This document shows, in pieces, positions 1 through 6,996 of a stretch of DNA of 64,000 nt. Within the stretch, counting starts at the first letter, position 1, and each line of letters begins with the position of its first letter. The DNA comes from a virus, in the IMG/VR virus record IMGVR_UViG_3300025645_000037, positions 1 to 64,000 of that record; one strand, 5' to 3'. Under the pieces are notes generated by a model, which was not told the DNA's origin, did no database searches, and saw nothing but the letters and a program-made list of their open reading frames with translations. The position numbers and the translations under genes are program-made.

Positions 1-100
1 TTGGTACATCAAAGGCATCAGGTACAGCTTCGACAAATGGCTTGAACACACCGATTATACCGAAGCACAAAAAACGTTAATGAGGTTACAATATGCGTAA
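1..100 (+). CDS. MORN-variant-like repeat protein, C-terminal end only (array gene 1)
   Basis: Only the last 32 codons are inside the window (frame begins at base 2). They encode the terminal module shared by every gene of this array: a WY.KG last repeat, an F.KWLE segment and the closing peptide MRLQYA. The stop TAA at 98-100 lies inside the start of the next gene, giving the 8-base overlap ATGCGTAA (93-100). This shows that the array continues to the left of the window. Function unknown. Confidence 0.8.
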   Translation, partial: WYIKGIRYSFDKWLEHTDYTEAQKTLMRLQYA

Positions 101-440
101 TGGATTGACCATAACCGAAAATGGCACTAAGTCTTGGTATCAAAACGGAGAACTACATCGTGTTGACGGGCCAGCAGTTGAATATCCAAATGGCCGCAAG
201 ATGTGGTATCAAAACAATCTACTACATCGCGAAGATGGACCAGCAGCTGAATGGAGCGATGGCACCAAGGAGTGGTATCAACACGGGCAACGACACAGAA
301 TAGATGGTCCAGCAGTTGAACATTCAAGCAGCACCAAGTTGTGGTTCATCAAAGGCGATATATACAGCTTCGACCAATGGCTTGAACACACCGATTATAC
401 CGAAGCACAAAAAACGTTAATGAGGTTACAATATGCGTAA
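93..440 (+). CDS. MORN-variant-like 23-residue repeat protein (array gene 2, 3 units)
   Basis: 115 aa. It begins MRNGL, carries three units of the pattern W-Y-x-N/H-G-x-x-H-R-x-D-G-P-A-x-E with a 23-residue (69-base) period, and ends with the shared module F.QWLEHTDYTEAQKTLMRLQYA-type tail (about residues 85-115). The repeat resembles the MORN_2/YwqK-type variant repeats found in bacterial and giant-virus proteins; that assignment is by pattern only. No signal peptide or membrane segment is seen. It overlaps both neighbours by 8 bases, so translation is probably coupled along the array. Function unknown. Confidence 0.75.
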   Translation: MRNGLTITENGTKSWYQNGELHRVDGPAVEYPNGRKMWYQNNLLHREDGPAAEWSDGTKEWYQHGQRHRIDGPAVEHSSSTKLWFIKGDIYSFDQWLEHTDYTEAQKTLMRLQYA

Positions 441-987
441 TGGATTGATCATAGAAGGAGATGGAACCAAGACTTGGTATCAAAACGGCCAACTACATCG
501 AACGGATGGTCCAGCTGTTGAATATGCAGATGTCCACAAGGAGTGGTATCAAAACGGAGAACTACATCGAATTGACGGACCAGCAGTTGAATTCGCAGAT
601 GGCACCAAGGAGTGGTATCAACACGGAGAACTACATCGAATTGACGGACCAGCAGTTGAATATGCAACTGGCAAAAAGGTGTGGTATCAAGACGGAGAAC
701 TACATCGAACAGATGGCCCGGCAATCGAGCGCTCAAGTGGCACCAAGGAGTGGTATCAACACAACCGACTACATCGAATTGATGGCCCAGCGATTGAATA
801 TGCAACTGGCAAAAAGGTGTGGTATCAAGACGGAGAACTACACCGAACAGATGGCCCAGCTATTGAGCGCTCAAGTGGGACCAAAAAGTGGTACTTCGAA
901 GGCGTTAGGTGTTCCTTTGGCGACTGGATTGAACTTGTTAACATCACCGAAGTAGAAAAAACAATGATGAGGTTGCAGTATGCGTAA
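433..987 (+). CDS. MORN-variant-like repeat protein (array gene 3, 6 units)
   Basis: 184 aa with six HR-x-DGPA units; the fourth and sixth units are nearly identical (both followed by ERSSGTK), a sign of recent internal duplication. It has the same N-terminal MRNGL and the C-terminal tail ending MRLQYA. Its size exceeds the 115-aa gene by exactly three 23-residue units. The start at 433 is fixed by the repeated junction: the Shine-Dalgarno-like GAGG lies inside the codons for the previous gene's MRL, and the ATG overlaps the previous stop by 8 bases. Confidence 0.75.
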   Translation: MRNGLIIEGDGTKTWYQNGQLHRTDGPAVEYADVHKEWYQNGELHRIDGPAVEFADGTKEWYQHGELHRIDGPAVEYATGKKVWYQDGELHRTDGPAIERSSGTKEWYQHNRLHRIDGPAIEYATGKKVWYQDGELHRTDGPAIERSSGTKKWYFEGVRCSFGDWIELVNITEVEKTMMRLQYA

Positions 988-1534
988 TGGATTGATCGTA
1001 GACATTCAAGGTGCTAAGGTGTGGTATCAAGATGATCTACTACATCGAGACCAAGGACCAGCAGTCGAATATGCAAATGGCCGCAAGGAGTGGTATCAAC
1101 ACGGGCAACGACACAGAACAAATGGACCAGCGATTGAACGGAACGATGGCACCAAGCAGTGGTATTTCGAAGGCCGACTACATCGAACAGATGGCCCAGC
1201 GATTGAATGGTACAACAGCGACAAGGAGTGGTATTTCGAAGGCCGACTACATCGAACAGATGGCCCAGCGATTGAACGCGCAAGCGGCGGCCGGTATTGG
1301 TATCAACACAACGGACGACACAGAACAGATGGCCCAGCGATTGAACGCGCAAGCGGCGACCGGTATTGGTATCAAAACAATCAACTACACCGAACAGATG
1401 GACCAGCTATTGAATACGCAAATGGCAATCAGCGTTGGTTCCTTAAAAGTGAACCGTTTTTTTTAAATGACTGGCTTGAACACGTCAATTACACAGAAGT
1501 ACAAAAAACAATGTTGAGGTTGCAGTATGCGTAA
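980..1534 (+). CDS. MORN-variant-like repeat protein (array gene 4, 6 units)
   Basis: 184 aa, six units. Two adjacent units have WYFEGRLHRTDGPAIE and two later ones share ERASG.RYWYQ, showing unit-level copying within the gene. N-terminal MRNGLIVD is shared with genes 5 and the two minus-strand copies near 17 kb. The C-terminal tail contains F.LNDWLE and ends MLRLQYA. Function unknown; coupled by 8-base overlaps to genes 3 and 5. Confidence 0.75.
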   Translation: MRNGLIVDIQGAKVWYQDDLLHRDQGPAVEYANGRKEWYQHGQRHRTNGPAIERNDGTKQWYFEGRLHRTDGPAIEWYNSDKEWYFEGRLHRTDGPAIERASGGRYWYQHNGRHRTDGPAIERASGDRYWYQNNQLHRTDGPAIEYANGNQRWFLKSEPFFLNDWLEHVNYTEVQKTMLRLQYA

Positions 1535-1943
1535 TGGATTGATCGTAGACAAAAATGGCACCAAGATTTGGTACCAAAACGACCGACGACACAGAACAGA
1601 TGGACCAGCAGTTGAATGGCACAACGGCGACAAGCATTGGTATTTTAAAGGCCGACTACACCGCACTAATGGTCCAGCAGCTGAATATGCAAGTGGCGGC
1701 AAAGAGTGGCATCAACACGGCCAGCGACACAGAACAGATGGACCAGCAGTTGAATTCGCTGCGGGCGACCGGTATTGGTATCAAAATGATCTACTACACA
1801 GAACCACCGGACCAGCTATTGAATACGCAAATGGCAACCGGCGTTGGTTCCTTAAAAATGAACCACTTTTTTTTAATGACTGGCTTGAAGAGGTCGCTTT
1901 CAACGAAGTACAAAAAACAATGTTGAGGTTGCAGTATGCGTAA
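1527..1943 (+). CDS. MORN-variant-like repeat protein (array gene 5, 4 units)
   Basis: 138 aa, four HR-x-x-GPA units, i.e. exactly one unit longer than the 115-aa member. Same N-terminal MRNGLIVD and C-terminal MLRLQYA. The tail NEPLFFNDWLE closely matches that of gene 4 (SEPFFLNDWLE), so genes 4 and 5 look like sister copies that differ by two repeat units. Function unknown. Confidence 0.75.
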   Translation: MRNGLIVDKNGTKIWYQNDRRHRTDGPAVEWHNGDKHWYFKGRLHRTNGPAAEYASGGKEWHQHGQRHRTDGPAVEFAAGDRYWYQNDLLHRTTGPAIEYANGNRRWFLKNEPLFFNDWLEEVAFNEVQKTMLRLQYA

Positions 1944-2490
1944 TAGAATGATCACAAACAAATCCGGCGACCGGTTTTGGTATCAAAACGGTCTACTACA
2001 TCGCGACGATGGGCCAGCAGTTGAATACCCAGATGGCAACAAGGAGTGGTATCAACACGGCTTACTACATAGAATTGACGGACCAGCAATCGAATTTGCA
2101 GATGGTGATAAGGAGTGGTATCAAAACGGGCAACGACACAGAACTGATGGCCCAGCTGCTGAACGTGCAAATGGCACTAAGATGTGGTATCAAAACGGAG
2201 AACTACATCGAATTGACGGACCAGCAGTTGAATACGCAAGTGGCACCAAGGAGTGGCATCAAAACAATCAACGACACAGAACAGCTGGACCAGCAACTGA
2301 ATACGCAAATGGCGATCGGGCTTGGTATCAAAACGGAGAATTACACCGAACCGACGGTCCGGCAGTTGACCGCGTAAGTGGTTCTAAGCTTTGGTACTTC
2401 AGAGGCGTCGAGTACAACTTCATTGATTGGCTCGAACACGCCAATTACACAGAAGTAGAAAAAACATTAATGAGGTTACAATATGCGTAA
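1936..2490 (+). CDS. MORN-variant-like repeat protein (array gene 6, 6 units)
   Basis: 184 aa with six units; the fifth reads HRTAGPATE and the last HRTDGPAVDR, so units drift individually while spacing stays fixed. It begins MRNRMITN, a diverged form of the MRNGL start, and ends with the invariant MRLQYA. The overlap with gene 7 is again ATGCGTAA (2483-2490). Confidence 0.75.
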   Translation: MRNRMITNKSGDRFWYQNGLLHRDDGPAVEYPDGNKEWYQHGLLHRIDGPAIEFADGDKEWYQNGQRHRTDGPAAERANGTKMWYQNGELHRIDGPAVEYASGTKEWHQNNQRHRTAGPATEYANGDRAWYQNGELHRTDGPAVDRVSGSKLWYFRGVEYNFIDWLEHANYTEVEKTLMRLQYA

Positions 2491-2764
2491 TGGAGTAGCT
2501 ACACTTGCAAGCGGCGACCGGTATTGGTATCAAGACGGATTGCTGCACAGAACTGATGGACCGGCAGTTGAATATGCAAATGGCGAATACAGTTGGTGGT
2601 TCGAAGGCCGACTGCATCGTGTTGACGGCCCAGCAGCTGAATATACAAATGGCGACCGACATTGGTTTTATAAAGGCAAACCACTTTTATTTGACGAGTG
2701 GCTTGAACTAGTCGACACATACACCGAAGTAGAAAAAACATTAATGAGGTTACAATATGCGTAA
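2483..2764 (+). CDS. MORN-variant-like repeat protein (last gene of the array, 2 units)
   Basis: 93 aa with two HR-x-DGPA units followed by the shared tail F.EWLELVDTYTEVEKTLMRLQYA-type end. It is the shortest complete member of this array and the last one. Its stop again overlaps an ATGCGTAA at 2757-2764, but the reading frame begun there is only 18 codons long, so the array stops here. Function unknown. Confidence 0.75.
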   Translation: MRNGVATLASGDRYWYQDGLLHRTDGPAVEYANGEYSWWFEGRLHRVDGPAAEYTNGDRHWFYKGKPLLFDEWLELVDTYTEVEKTLMRLQYA

Positions 2765-2813
2765 TCAACAAAGCTATATGTACACAAAACAAAAGGAAAA
2801 ACAAAATGTCTGA
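2757..2813 (+). other. Truncated array-junction ORF (18 codons), remnant or coupling leader
   Basis: The canonical junction ATGCGTAA starts an 18-codon frame (MRN then QQSYMYTKQKEKQNV) that ends at TGA 2811-2813, just inside the next real gene (ATG at 2806). It keeps the MRN start but has no repeat unit. It may be what is left after loss of a further array member, or a leader that hands ribosomes to the gene at 2806. Confidence 0.4.
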
Positions 2814-2982
2814 CCCATATAAAACAATGATGGAAGATCCATGCGATGACATCATCATGCAAGAACTTATAACCTATCGATCAAAACCTGATGGTACTAC
2901 AGTTCGCACTACAACCACTCGTCGTTTCTACAAAGGCGATTACATTGATTCACAAACCAACGTGCCTTTGCGCACATCTTAA
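2806..2982 (+). CDS. Small hypothetical protein, 58 aa
   Basis: 58 aa starting MSDPYKTMMEDP, with a good ribosome site (AAGGA, about 9 bases upstream). The middle carries a Thr/Arg-rich stretch (TTTTRRF) and the protein ends NVPLRTS. No recognised domain. It directly follows the repeat-gene array and precedes another small early-type gene by 12 bases, so it is probably part of the same transcript. Confidence 0.55.
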   Translation: MSDPYKTMMEDPCDDIIMQELITYRSKPDGTTVRTTTTRRFYKGDYIDSQTNVPLRTS

Positions 2983-2994
2983 AAGGATTACAAG

Positions 2995-3267
2995 ATGACT
3001 AAAATCTATATTGCATTCTATGACCGCGAAGAAGGCGGCGATCGCGAGAATTGGAATACGTTTTATACTCCATGGGTTGCTGCAACTACATACGAGAAAG
3101 CAATGCAGCTGGCCCAGGATGCTGTTAAAGCTAACATCTACAGTGAATACAATCTCAAAATCACTGACGACCTTGACTCTGCAGATATAGACGATGAGGA
3201 CCGCGCAGAAATCGAATATGATCTAGGAAGTTATCATATTGAAATCCAAGAAGGTGAATTGCTTTAA
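2995..3267 (+). CDS. Hypothetical acidic protein, 90 aa
   Basis: 90 aa, acidic (ADIDDEDRAEIEYD near residues 62-75), no membrane segment. Ribosome site AAAAGGA lies 7-8 bases before the ATG. The opening KIYIAFYDREE looks like a beta strand followed by a loop. No family recognised. It is the last gene before the promoter at 3276. Confidence 0.6.
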   Translation: MTKIYIAFYDREEGGDRENWNTFYTPWVAATTYEKAMQLAQDAVKANIYSEYNLKITDDLDSADIDDEDRAEIEYDLGSYHIEIQEGELL

Positions 3268-3275
3268 AATAAAGG

Positions 3276-3304
3276 TTGACATTATAACTTATACCTGCTA
3301 GTGT
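3276..3304 (+). promoter_or_regulatory. Early sigma70-type promoter, extended -10
   Basis: TTGACA (3276-3281), 17-bp spacer ending in TGC, then TAGTGT (3299-3304). The TGC directly before the -10 fits an extended -10 element and recurs in other promoters of this region. It drives the exported-protein and SPFH genes. Confidence 0.65.
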
Positions 3305-3335
3305 TAACTTACACAAAACAACGCATGGAGATAAA

Positions 3336-3596
3336 ATGCAAAAGGTACTATTTGGACTTGTGGCAGGACTAGCACTCAGTGTAGCATCTGCTCAAGCAGG
3401 ATTGTTCGATCAGTTGGCTACATCAAAGTGGCCGTCTAAAGAGAGTTCAGCTTACAAAGTCGAAGCATACGGATTTGATTTTCGTGTGTACGAATGGCAG
3501 ACAGAAAATGATGAAAATACATTCTGTACTGTTGCAATCGGTAACGCAGATCATGCACCGTACATGGGCATGGAATGTTTTCAGAAAACTCAATAA
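3336..3596 (+). CDS. Small exported protein with signal peptide
   Basis: 86 aa. The N-terminus (K3, hydrophobic residues 4-16, then ASAQA-G) is a typical Sec signal peptide with predicted cleavage near residue 21, leaving about 65 residues in the periplasm. Two cysteines in the mature part (in TFCTVA and MECFQK) could form a disulfide. RBS GGAG lies before the ATG. It is the first gene behind the 3276 promoter and sits 12 bases before the SPFH gene, so the two may act together at the host inner membrane. No family recognised. Confidence 0.6.
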   Translation: MQKVLFGLVAGLALSVASAQAGLFDQLATSKWPSKESSAYKVEAYGFDFRVYEWQTENDENTFCTVAIGNADHAPYMGMECFQKTQ

Positions 3597-3608
3597 GGAA
3601 CTAAACAA

Positions 3609-4982
3609 ATGAATGATAAAGAATTTACGAATATGGTAAAACGATTTGCAAAATACGCAGTAGCATCTGTAGTAGTTCTATTCGTGGCACTTTCGACTTG
3701 GTTTACTACCAGTGAAGGGTATTTGTACTATGTGCAAAACAAACTCACGGGCTCTACTACTGTTTACTCGGAACCGGGTGTGCACTTGAAGATGCCATTG
3801 TTTACTAATATCTATGAATACAAACGTGTTGCAACAATTGATATGACCATGGAAGACGGTAACTTTACTCGAAACCTTGGTGCAATTAATGTCGGCTTTG
3901 CGGATACTTACACAGGCACAGTTCCTGCAACGTTCCGTTATCGTTTGCCTGTAGATGAAGAGAACTTCCGAAAGCTGCACCAAGATTTCCGAAGCTTTGA
4001 CAACTTGGTAGATACTTTGCTTGTTAACAACTCTCGCAACGTTGCAGTTGTTACAGCAACTCAGTACACAGGTGAAGAATTCATCCAAGGTGGAGTTAAC
4101 GCTTACAAAGCACAAATGGAAGATCAACTTTCAAATGGTCTATATGTAACAAAGCGACAGCAAGTTGAAGTTACAGAAAGCGGATATGCTGATGTATCAA
4201 GCACAAACTCAAACGCTAATCTTGTTGAAAACGAAATTCGACTTGTGATGAAAAATGTGATCGTCATTGACGAGACTTCGGGACAACCTCGGCGACTTGA
4301 GAATCCTATGGCAGAATACGGTATCCAAGTTACGCAGGTAACAATTGGTAAACCTACAGCAGATTCTCAACTTGAAACATTGCTTGACCGAAAGCGTCAA
4401 TCGGTTGGTGAAAAGATTACTGCTCAACAGGAAATCGACACAAACCGTGTAAAGGCAGAAGCAGCAAAGCAAGAGCGCGAAATTGATAAGCAAAAAGCTA
4501 TTCAAGATGCTCAGAAGGAAAAAGAACTTGCAACTATCCAAGGTCAGCAACGTGTTGAAGTAGAGCGCCAGCAAGCCTTGCAAGAACTTGTAAAGCAACA
4601 AAAAGAGAAAGATGTTGCTGTGATCCAAAAGGAAAAGGAACTTGCTATTGCCGAAGCTAACCGCGGTATCCAAGAAGCTGCTGCACAAGCTGCAAAGTTT
4701 GAAGGTATGGCAATCCGCGAAAAGGGTCTAGCCGAAGCAGATGTTGAACTTGCTAAATTGAGTGCAAAGCAATCAGCTAAGGATATCTATATGGCAGAAA
4801 TCGAACGTGACATTGCTCGGGTTATGTACCCTGCGCTGAAAGATGTTACTATTGACATGCCAGACTTCTACAGCGGCGGTAGCGGCGCAGAAGCACCAAC
4901 ATCACTTGATGTGTTTACTACGCTCGGCGCACTGAAGAACCTGGAAGACCGCGCAGCAAAAGAAGCACCGCGATTTAAATAA
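3609..4982 (+). CDS. SPFH/prohibitin-like membrane protein
   Basis: 457 aa. One N-terminal transmembrane helix (about residues 15-32), then a prohibitin/stomatin-type domain (about 35-250), then a long Glu/Lys/Gln-rich coiled coil (about 260-400) in which AAKQEREIDKQKA and similar heptads are clear. Prohibitin homologs are known in marine T4-like phages; family members form large ring assemblies on membranes and influence proteases or membrane domains. The phage version's target is unknown. It is followed by a strong terminator at 5001-5027 and is preceded by the exported small protein under the same promoter. Confidence 0.8.
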   Translation: MNDKEFTNMVKRFAKYAVASVVVLFVALSTWFTTSEGYLYYVQNKLTGSTTVYSEPGVHLKMPLFTNIYEYKRVATIDMTMEDGNFTRNLGAINVGFADTYTGTVPATFRYRLPVDEENFRKLHQDFRSFDNLVDTLLVNNSRNVAVVTATQYTGEEFIQGGVNAYKAQMEDQLSNGLYVTKRQQVEVTESGYADVSSTNSNANLVENEIRLVMKNVIVIDETSGQPRRLENPMAEYGIQVTQVTIGKPTADSQLETLLDRKRQSVGEKITAQQEIDTNRVKAEAAKQEREIDKQKAIQDAQKEKELATIQGQQRVEVERQQALQELVKQQKEKDVAVIQKEKELAIAEANRGIQEAAAQAAKFEGMAIREKGLAEADVELAKLSAKQSAKDIYMAEIERDIARVMYPALKDVTIDMPDFYSGGSGAEAPTSLDVFTTLGALKNLEDRAAKEAPRFK

Positions 4983-5000
4983 TTCACAACACATGCAAAC

Positions 5001-5027
5001 AAAAAGAGCCTTTAGGGGCTCTTTTTT
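5001..5027 (+). terminator. Rho-independent terminator after the SPFH gene
   Basis: AAAAAGAGCC and GGCTCTTTTT form a 10-bp stem around a short loop, followed by a T run. Its position 18 bases after the SPFH stop ends that transcript; the next promoter begins at 5029. Confidence 0.85.
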
Positions 5028-5028
5028 C

Positions 5029-5058
5029 TTGACATCTATTGCGTATTTGTGCTACAGT
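5029..5058 (+). promoter_or_regulatory. Early sigma70-type promoter
   Basis: TTGACA (5029-5034), 18-bp spacer ending TGC, then TACAGT (5053-5058). It starts immediately after the terminator and serves the 40-aa gene at 5095. Confidence 0.55.
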
Positions 5059-5094
5059 AAATTATATAAAATAAAAGCAACATAGGATTATAGA

Positions 5095-5217
5095 ATGTTT
5101 CATGTATCAAGCGACGGCACTACTGTTGAATTTAATTCTCGTCTAGGACAACGCAGGCGATACACTACCACGCAGTGGGACAGGATTTGGCCGAAGCTGT
5201 TGGCCAAAATGTTTTAA
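5095..5217 (+). CDS. Small basic hypothetical protein, 40 aa
   Basis: 40 aa beginning MFHVSSDGTTVEFNSR, with a basic patch (QRRRY) and a Trp-rich end (QWDRIWPKLL). It has its own promoter (5029-5058) and terminates before the promoter at 5254, so it is a single-gene unit. RBS is weak (AGGA 10 bases upstream). No family recognised; independent promoter and compact frame are the support. Confidence 0.5.
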   Translation: MFHVSSDGTTVEFNSRLGQRRRYTTTQWDRIWPKLLAKMF

Positions 5218-5253
5218 CACACAAATAGGTTGTAGTAAAGTATGCGTAATCGG

Positions 5254-5282
5254 TTGACATCGATTAAAAAAAATAGTATACG
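5254..5282 (+). promoter_or_regulatory. Early sigma70-type promoter
   Basis: TTGACA (5254-5259), 17-bp spacer, TATACG (5277-5282). It precedes the three coupled genes 5308-6019. Just upstream (5241-5256) is a 15/17 match to the MORN array junction, possibly a remnant. Confidence 0.6.
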
Positions 5283-5307
5283 TTAAATTTACACAAAGGA
5301 GACTGTA

Positions 5308-5526
5308 ATGAAAACTGTAAAACTCGAAGTGCTTAAGAATGGTTCAATTTATGTAGACGACATGCGCATTACTGATCGTAGCACAAAACCTTGGGGAGGA
5401 TCCCCTACTGTGTTTACAGTTAATGTTCTTAAGCGAGACGTAATACAAACATTAGTAGACAATAACTTTAGCATCAAGAAGATTGATGATACTTGTTATG
5501 CAAAGCAGTTAAAGAAATATCTATGA
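5308..5526 (+). CDS. Hypothetical protein, 72 aa
   Basis: 72 aa starting MKTVKLEVLKNGSIYVDD, mixed charge, no membrane segment. Strong ribosome site (AAAGGAG, 7 bases before ATG). Its stop overlaps the next start as ATGA, so it is translationally coupled to the 76-aa gene. No family recognised. Confidence 0.6.
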   Translation: MKTVKLEVLKNGSIYVDDMRITDRSTKPWGGSPTVFTVNVLKRDVIQTLVDNNFSIKKIDDTCYAKQLKKYL

Positions 5527-5753
5527 CATATTGGGCAACGCTTTATTTTGCAGGCAAGGTTGTATTAACAATGGGCTTTGCAGGACAGACACTTGATCAA
5601 TGTCAGACAATTACTAAATTAATGATTGAAGATATTGAAAATCATTATCGAGTTGATCCAGACAACGCAGTGTTATTGATGTTCCCTACAAACAAATTCA
5701 CTGCAACTTGTGAAACCAAGTTGCTTGATGTTGACCCAGAATACAAAAAATGA
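5523..5753 (+). CDS. Hypothetical protein, 76 aa
   Basis: Start chosen at 5523 (MTYWATLYFAG) because the ATG overlaps the upstream stop as ATGA; an in-frame ATG at 5493 would need a 34-base overlap. 76 aa, with a short beta-rich start and a likely helix around residues 20-40. It couples onward to the 89-aa gene by another ATGA at 5750. Unknown function. Confidence 0.6.
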   Translation: MTYWATLYFAGKVVLTMGFAGQTLDQCQTITKLMIEDIENHYRVDPDNAVLLMFPTNKFTATCETKLLDVDPEYKK

Positions 5754-6019
5754 AAGAATACGTATTACCTCCAGAGGCACTAGATTCTCTATACCAACAA
5801 TGGTTAGTCCGTGTAAATCATTCTGATATTAATTACAGGTACCCTGCACGTTACACATACAAACATGTTAGCCGGCAATGTCCTATCAGAGGCAGGCATT
5901 TCGAAGACTGGCTATGGACTCAAAGATTTTCTGTTTTCCAAAAAAATAAAGAACGTTATGCAAAGTTTGTGGGCTCGGAAAAAGAACTCACATTGTTTTT
6001 ACTTAAAAACAATCTATAA
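5750..6019 (+). CDS. Hypothetical protein with C-terminal F-x(n)-F-L-L-K motif
   Basis: 89 aa. The C-terminus (KFVGSEKELTLFLLKNNL) matches a motif seen at the ends of several other small genes here (11181, 11924, 12178, and 13174 on the other strand): aromatic, short charged stretch, then F-[LM]-L-K/W. Members of this pattern are common in marine T4-like phages but have no known function. ATGA coupling to the gene before it fixes the start. Confidence 0.6.
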   Translation: MKEYVLPPEALDSLYQQWLVRVNHSDINYRYPARYTYKHVSRQCPIRGRHFEDWLWTQRFSVFQKNKERYAKFVGSEKELTLFLLKNNL

Positions 6020-6024
6020 TTTTC

Positions 6025-6053
6025 TTGACATCTAATATTGCACCTGCTATTGT
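6025..6053 (+). promoter_or_regulatory. Early sigma70-type promoter, extended -10
   Basis: TTGACA (6025-6030), 17-bp spacer ending TGC, TATTGT (6048-6053), 31 bases before the ATG at 6085. Its position rules out the in-frame upstream start at 6025 for the following gene. Confidence 0.65.
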
Positions 6054-6084
6054 GAACAAAAGAAACATACACAGAGAGAAGACA

Positions 6085-6738
6085 ATGCCAGCAATTAAAG
6101 TATACAAAGCAAATGGACTAGTTATTCCATTTGAGGAAGCAAAAGTCGGCAAGGCATATCGTTGCCCGTTTACTAATAAAATTTACAGTACAAAACGTGC
6201 ATACGTGACGCATCTGCAAAAGTACCGCGCGACTACTATTCGTAGAAATAATTCAAAGCAACGTTGGCAACGAAAATTAGAGAATCTAAGGAACCAAACT
6301 AGTATTGACAATATTATTCAATGGATCGAAATGAATCCAGAATTTTTTATCAATAACATAATCCTAGACAGTTTTGCAGACGACCGAAAATATCTAGAGA
6401 GTATTATTTGTGATTTTAACATCACTGTTACTAGACTTGTACTCAATTATAGCAATAATGTAAGCAACTCGCATTCTGCCCCGTTTGGCAAACGGACCAA
6501 CTGGGGCGGCAGAGTAAAAGATGCACCAAGGGGATATCCCGGATGGCAAGGTTCTATTAGTTTTACAATGAGTCATGAAGTGCCTAGCTTCACTACTAAT
6601 ATGTTCAATAACACTGGAATCAACATAGGAAGTGGCGGGGGCGGTGGCCTTAAATTTCAATACACGGTGGAACTCTTTGAAGATGACTGGCCTGGTCTTG
6701 CAAAATCACGAACACTAGACATTCTAAGTCAGAAATAA
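6085..6738 (+). CDS. Paralog A: hypothetical protein sharing the 71-bp block
   Basis: 217 aa from ATG 6085 (RBS GAGAGAAG). Residues about 27-50 (YRCPFTNKIYSTKRAYVTHL) look like a degenerate zinc-finger-type segment with only one Cys. Residues about 70-217 are paralogous to the whole product of 7058: both have WIE/VN...F near the start, SAPFGKRTNWGGRVKDAPRG in the middle, a Gly-rich GSGGGGG segment and end with a DDWP motif. Identity outside the central block is modest by eye, but the block is identical at the DNA level. Function unknown. Confidence 0.6.
   Translation: MPAIKVYKANGLVIPFEEAKVGKAYRCPFTNKIYSTKRAYVTHLQKYRATTIRRNNSKQRWQRKLENLRNQTSIDNIIQWIEMNPEFFINNIILDSFADDRKYLESIICDFNITVTRLVLNYSNNVSNSHSAPFGKRTNWGGRVKDAPRGYPGWQGSISFTMSHEVPSFTTNMFNNTGINIGSGGGGGLKFQYTVELFEDDWPGLAKSRTLDILSQK
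6477..6547 (+). repeat. 71-bp block, copy 1 (identical to 7264-7334)
   Basis: Every base matches 7264-7334. The block contains the hairpin-forming palindrome ccgtttggcaaacgg (6-bp arms) and the perfect 10-bp palindrome gggatatccc. It is read in the same frame in both genes (SAPFGKRTNWGGRVKDAPRG plus YPGW). Confidence 0.95.
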
Positions 6739-6739
6739 C

Positions 6740-6976
6740 TTACATCAAGCGGACGGTAACAAATTGGTTCTTAACATTACTGTGCCAGAACTGACCTTTA
6801 CTGCCCGCTTGCATCCACGCCTGGTAAACTTGTTCCCCGGCTCTTCTTACACGATACCGGCGACCGTTTCCTAACGCCATAGTAATGTCTCCGCTCGGTC
6901 CATTGACTAATGTTAAATCAGCAATCCATGAACTTGATACAGGGTCTTCGGCAATGGCAAATTCTTTAAACTTCAT
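6740..6976 (-). CDS. KTSC-like domain protein, late-type gene antisense in the early block
   Basis: 78 aa from ATG 6976. The C-terminal half (GRRYRVRRAGEQVYQAW, ASKGQFW-type segment and NVKNQF) follows the layout of the KTSC domain: sequence-specific strand, then Y-x-V-x(n)-V-Y, then A-x-S-K-G-x-F/W, then a final N-x-x-F/Y. KTSC proteins are small and may bind nucleic acids; function here is unproven. The start was chosen because TATAAATA lies 5 bases upstream (6982-6989); an in-frame ATG at 7003 lies upstream of that promoter. It is the only minus-strand gene among the early plus-strand genes. Confidence 0.6.
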   Translation of the reverse strand: MKFKEFAIAEDPVSSSWIADLTLVNGPSGDITMALGNGRRYRVRRAGEQVYQAWMQAGSKGQFWHSNVKNQFVTVRLM

Positions 6977-6981
6977 ATGCA

Positions 6982-6989
6982 TATTTATA
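6982..6989 (-). promoter_or_regulatory. T4-like late promoter (TATAAATA), 5 bases before the ATG
   Basis: Perfect TATAAATA on the minus strand, ending 5 bases before ATG 6976. In T4 this box is read by the gp55 late sigma factor. The spacing implies a leaderless mRNA. Confidence 0.6.
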
Positions 6990-6996
6990 ATTTCTA

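Noticed and set aside
121-1926. Long open frames in other frames of the MORN array (for example 461-955 and 1011-1466 on +, 449-805 on -)
   Set aside because: They are stop-free only because the repeat period (69 bases) is a multiple of three, so one open unit repeats in every frame. They lack ribosome sites and shared start/stop junctions.
93-2764. CRISPR or minisatellite array
   Set aside because: The 69-base period is coding, units vary at many positions, and there are no spacer/direct-repeat boundaries.
5241-5256. Match to the MORN junction (TATGCGTAATcGgTTGA) upstream of the 5254 promoter
   Set aside because: 15 of 17 bases match, but no repeat unit or coupled frame is attached; could be a remnant or chance.
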